Shown here piece by piece: positions 5,714 through 6,458 of a DNA stretch of 6,458 nt. Under the pieces are notes generated by a model, which was given only the letters and a program-made list of their open reading frames with translations, had not been told where the DNA came from and searched no databases. This DNA is from an uncultured Eubacteriales bacterium (GTDB lineage Bacteria > Bacillota > Clostridia > Lachnospirales > Anaerotignaceae), in NCBI GenBank assembly GCA_934256695.1, contig CAKQPE010000113.1:1-6458 (forward strand), in the 5' to 3' direction. How positions within the stretch are numbered: position 1 is the first letter of the stretch; each line of letters opens with the position of its first letter. The translations under genes and the position numbers were made by a program.

Positions 5714-6458
5714 ATGATAAACTATGATTATTACCGTATTTTTTATTTTGTAGCTACTTATAAAAGTTTCACAAAAGCCGCCGAAGCACTTAACAATAAT
5801 CAGCCAAACATTACCAGATGCATGAACAATCTTGAAACAGAGCTTAGCTGCAAACTCTTTATTCGCTCCAACAGAGGCATAAGCCTTACACCGGAGGGCG
5901 AAAAACTGTTTAAACACATTTCCGTTGCCTACAAACAGATTTCATTAGGCGAAGAAGAACTTAAAAATGAGCTTAGCCTTAATAAAGGAAGTATCTCCAT
6001 AGCTTCCAGCGAATCTTCTCTTAACCTTATTCTTCTTGACAATATAGCGGAATTTCACGAGAAATATCCAAATATACATATACGTCTTGTAAATTCTTAT
6101 ACTTCGGACGCAATGTATCAGCTTGAAAACGGTCTTATAGACGTAGCCGTATTAACAATGCCACTTAAATATCCAAAAACACTTAAATGCATACCTGTAA
6201 AAAGTGTTAAGGAAACTCTTATCTGCGGTTCACAGTATCTTGAGTATACTTTAAGACCCCATAATCTGTCCGATGTGGCAAAGCTTCCTTTTATATCTCT
6301 CGGTAAAAAGACCGTAACAAGGGAAATTCATGCCAATTATTTTGCTGAACATAATCTTGTTTTCTTGCCGGATATAGAAGCCGGTACAGTACACCAGATA
6401 CTGCCTATAGTACAGAAAAACCTCGGTGTTGCCTTTTTTCCGGAAGAAATGGCAAAGA
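5714..6458 (+). CDS. LysR-family transcriptional regulator (3' end cut by window edge)
   Basis: My translation from ATG 5714 is open for 248 residues to the window edge; the family is usually about 290-310 residues, so some 50 C-terminal residues are missing. Residues 1-65 form a typical LysR winged helix-turn-helix: SFTKAAEALNNNQPNITR at 18-35, then NLETELSCKLFIRSNRG at 39-55 and LTPEGEKL at 58-65. A linker helix (about 66-90) leads to the periplasmic-binding-protein-like effector domain from about residue 92, with the recognisable pattern EFHEKYPNIHIRLVNSYTSD and later LENGLIDVAVL. These regulators bind DNA as tetramers and respond to a small ligand; the ligand here cannot be read from sequence. 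The gene is divergent from the atp operon, with 133 bases between start codons. It may regulate itself and possibly atp, or a downstream gene outside the window. Confidence 0.93.
   Translation, partial: MINYDYYRIFYFVATYKSFTKAAEALNNNQPNITRCMNNLETELSCKLFIRSNRGISLTPEGEKLFKHISVAYKQISLGEEELKNELSLNKGSISIASSESSLNLILLDNIAEFHEKYPNIHIRLVNSYTSDAMYQLENGLIDVAVLTMPLKYPKTLKCIPVKSVKETLICGSQYLEYTLRPHNLSDVAKLPFISLGKKTVTREIHANYFAEHNLVFLPDIEAGTVHQILPIVQKNLGVAFFPEEMAK

Noticed and set aside
5588..5917. Open reading frame of 109 codons on the minus strand between atpB and the lysR-like gene
   Set aside because: It is antisense to the well-supported LysR DNA-binding domain and runs through the atp promoter; the protein has no recognisable family features. 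It is a shadow, not an atpI.
1..6458. A previously undescribed multi-gene system
   Set aside because: Every gene-sized frame with support belongs to the F1Fo ATP synthase or the LysR family. The only open question is the regulation in the 133-base divergent region.

Overview
The window is an AT-rich stretch of bacterial chromosome. It carries most of a classical F1Fo ATP synthase operon on the minus strand, and the first five sixths or so of a divergently transcribed LysR-type regulator on the plus strand. The gene order (a, c, b, delta, alpha, gamma, beta), AGGAGG-like ribosome binding sites, A/T-rich codon choice (many ATA, CTT, AGA) and the protein style suggest a low-GC Gram-positive anaerobe, most likely a clostridial (Lachnospiraceae-like) member of the Firmicutes. 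That placement is inference from style, not from a search.

Layout, in the direction of operon transcription (right to left): a 133-base divergent intergenic region (5581-5713) holds the atp promoter; then atpB (5580-4894), atpE (4862-4632), atpF (4589-4137), atpH (4159-3623), atpA (3636-2128), atpG (2111-1230) and atpD (1207 to the left edge, cut before its stop). atpC (epsilon) would be expected just beyond the left edge. Genes overlap (atpF/atpH by 23 bases, atpH/atpA by 14 bases) or are separated by 16-42 bases, and I see no internal terminator. The seven products build the Fo proton channel and rotor (a, c), the peripheral stalk (b, delta) and the F1 catalytic head with its shaft (alpha, gamma, beta). 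All diagnostic catalytic residues looked for in alpha, beta, a and c are present, so the enzyme looks functional. The c subunit lacks the Gln and Ser/Thr ligands of sodium-type c-rings, so proton coupling is the simpler prediction.

To the right, a lysR-like gene starts at 5714 on the plus strand and runs off the window. There is no atpI between the promoter and atpB. The intergenic region is the most interesting part. It has a near-consensus sigma-A promoter for atpB (TTTACA, 17-base spacer, TATAAT), a 15-base perfect palindrome fitting the LysR-family T-N11-A rule and centred near -65 from the predicted atp start, and a 10-base inverted repeat (9 of 10 matching) flanking the atp -35 box. This makes direct control of ATP synthase by the adjacent LysR protein a testable hypothesis. 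The rest is ordinary housekeeping sequence; I see no mobile element, CRISPR array, RNA gene or new multi-gene system.
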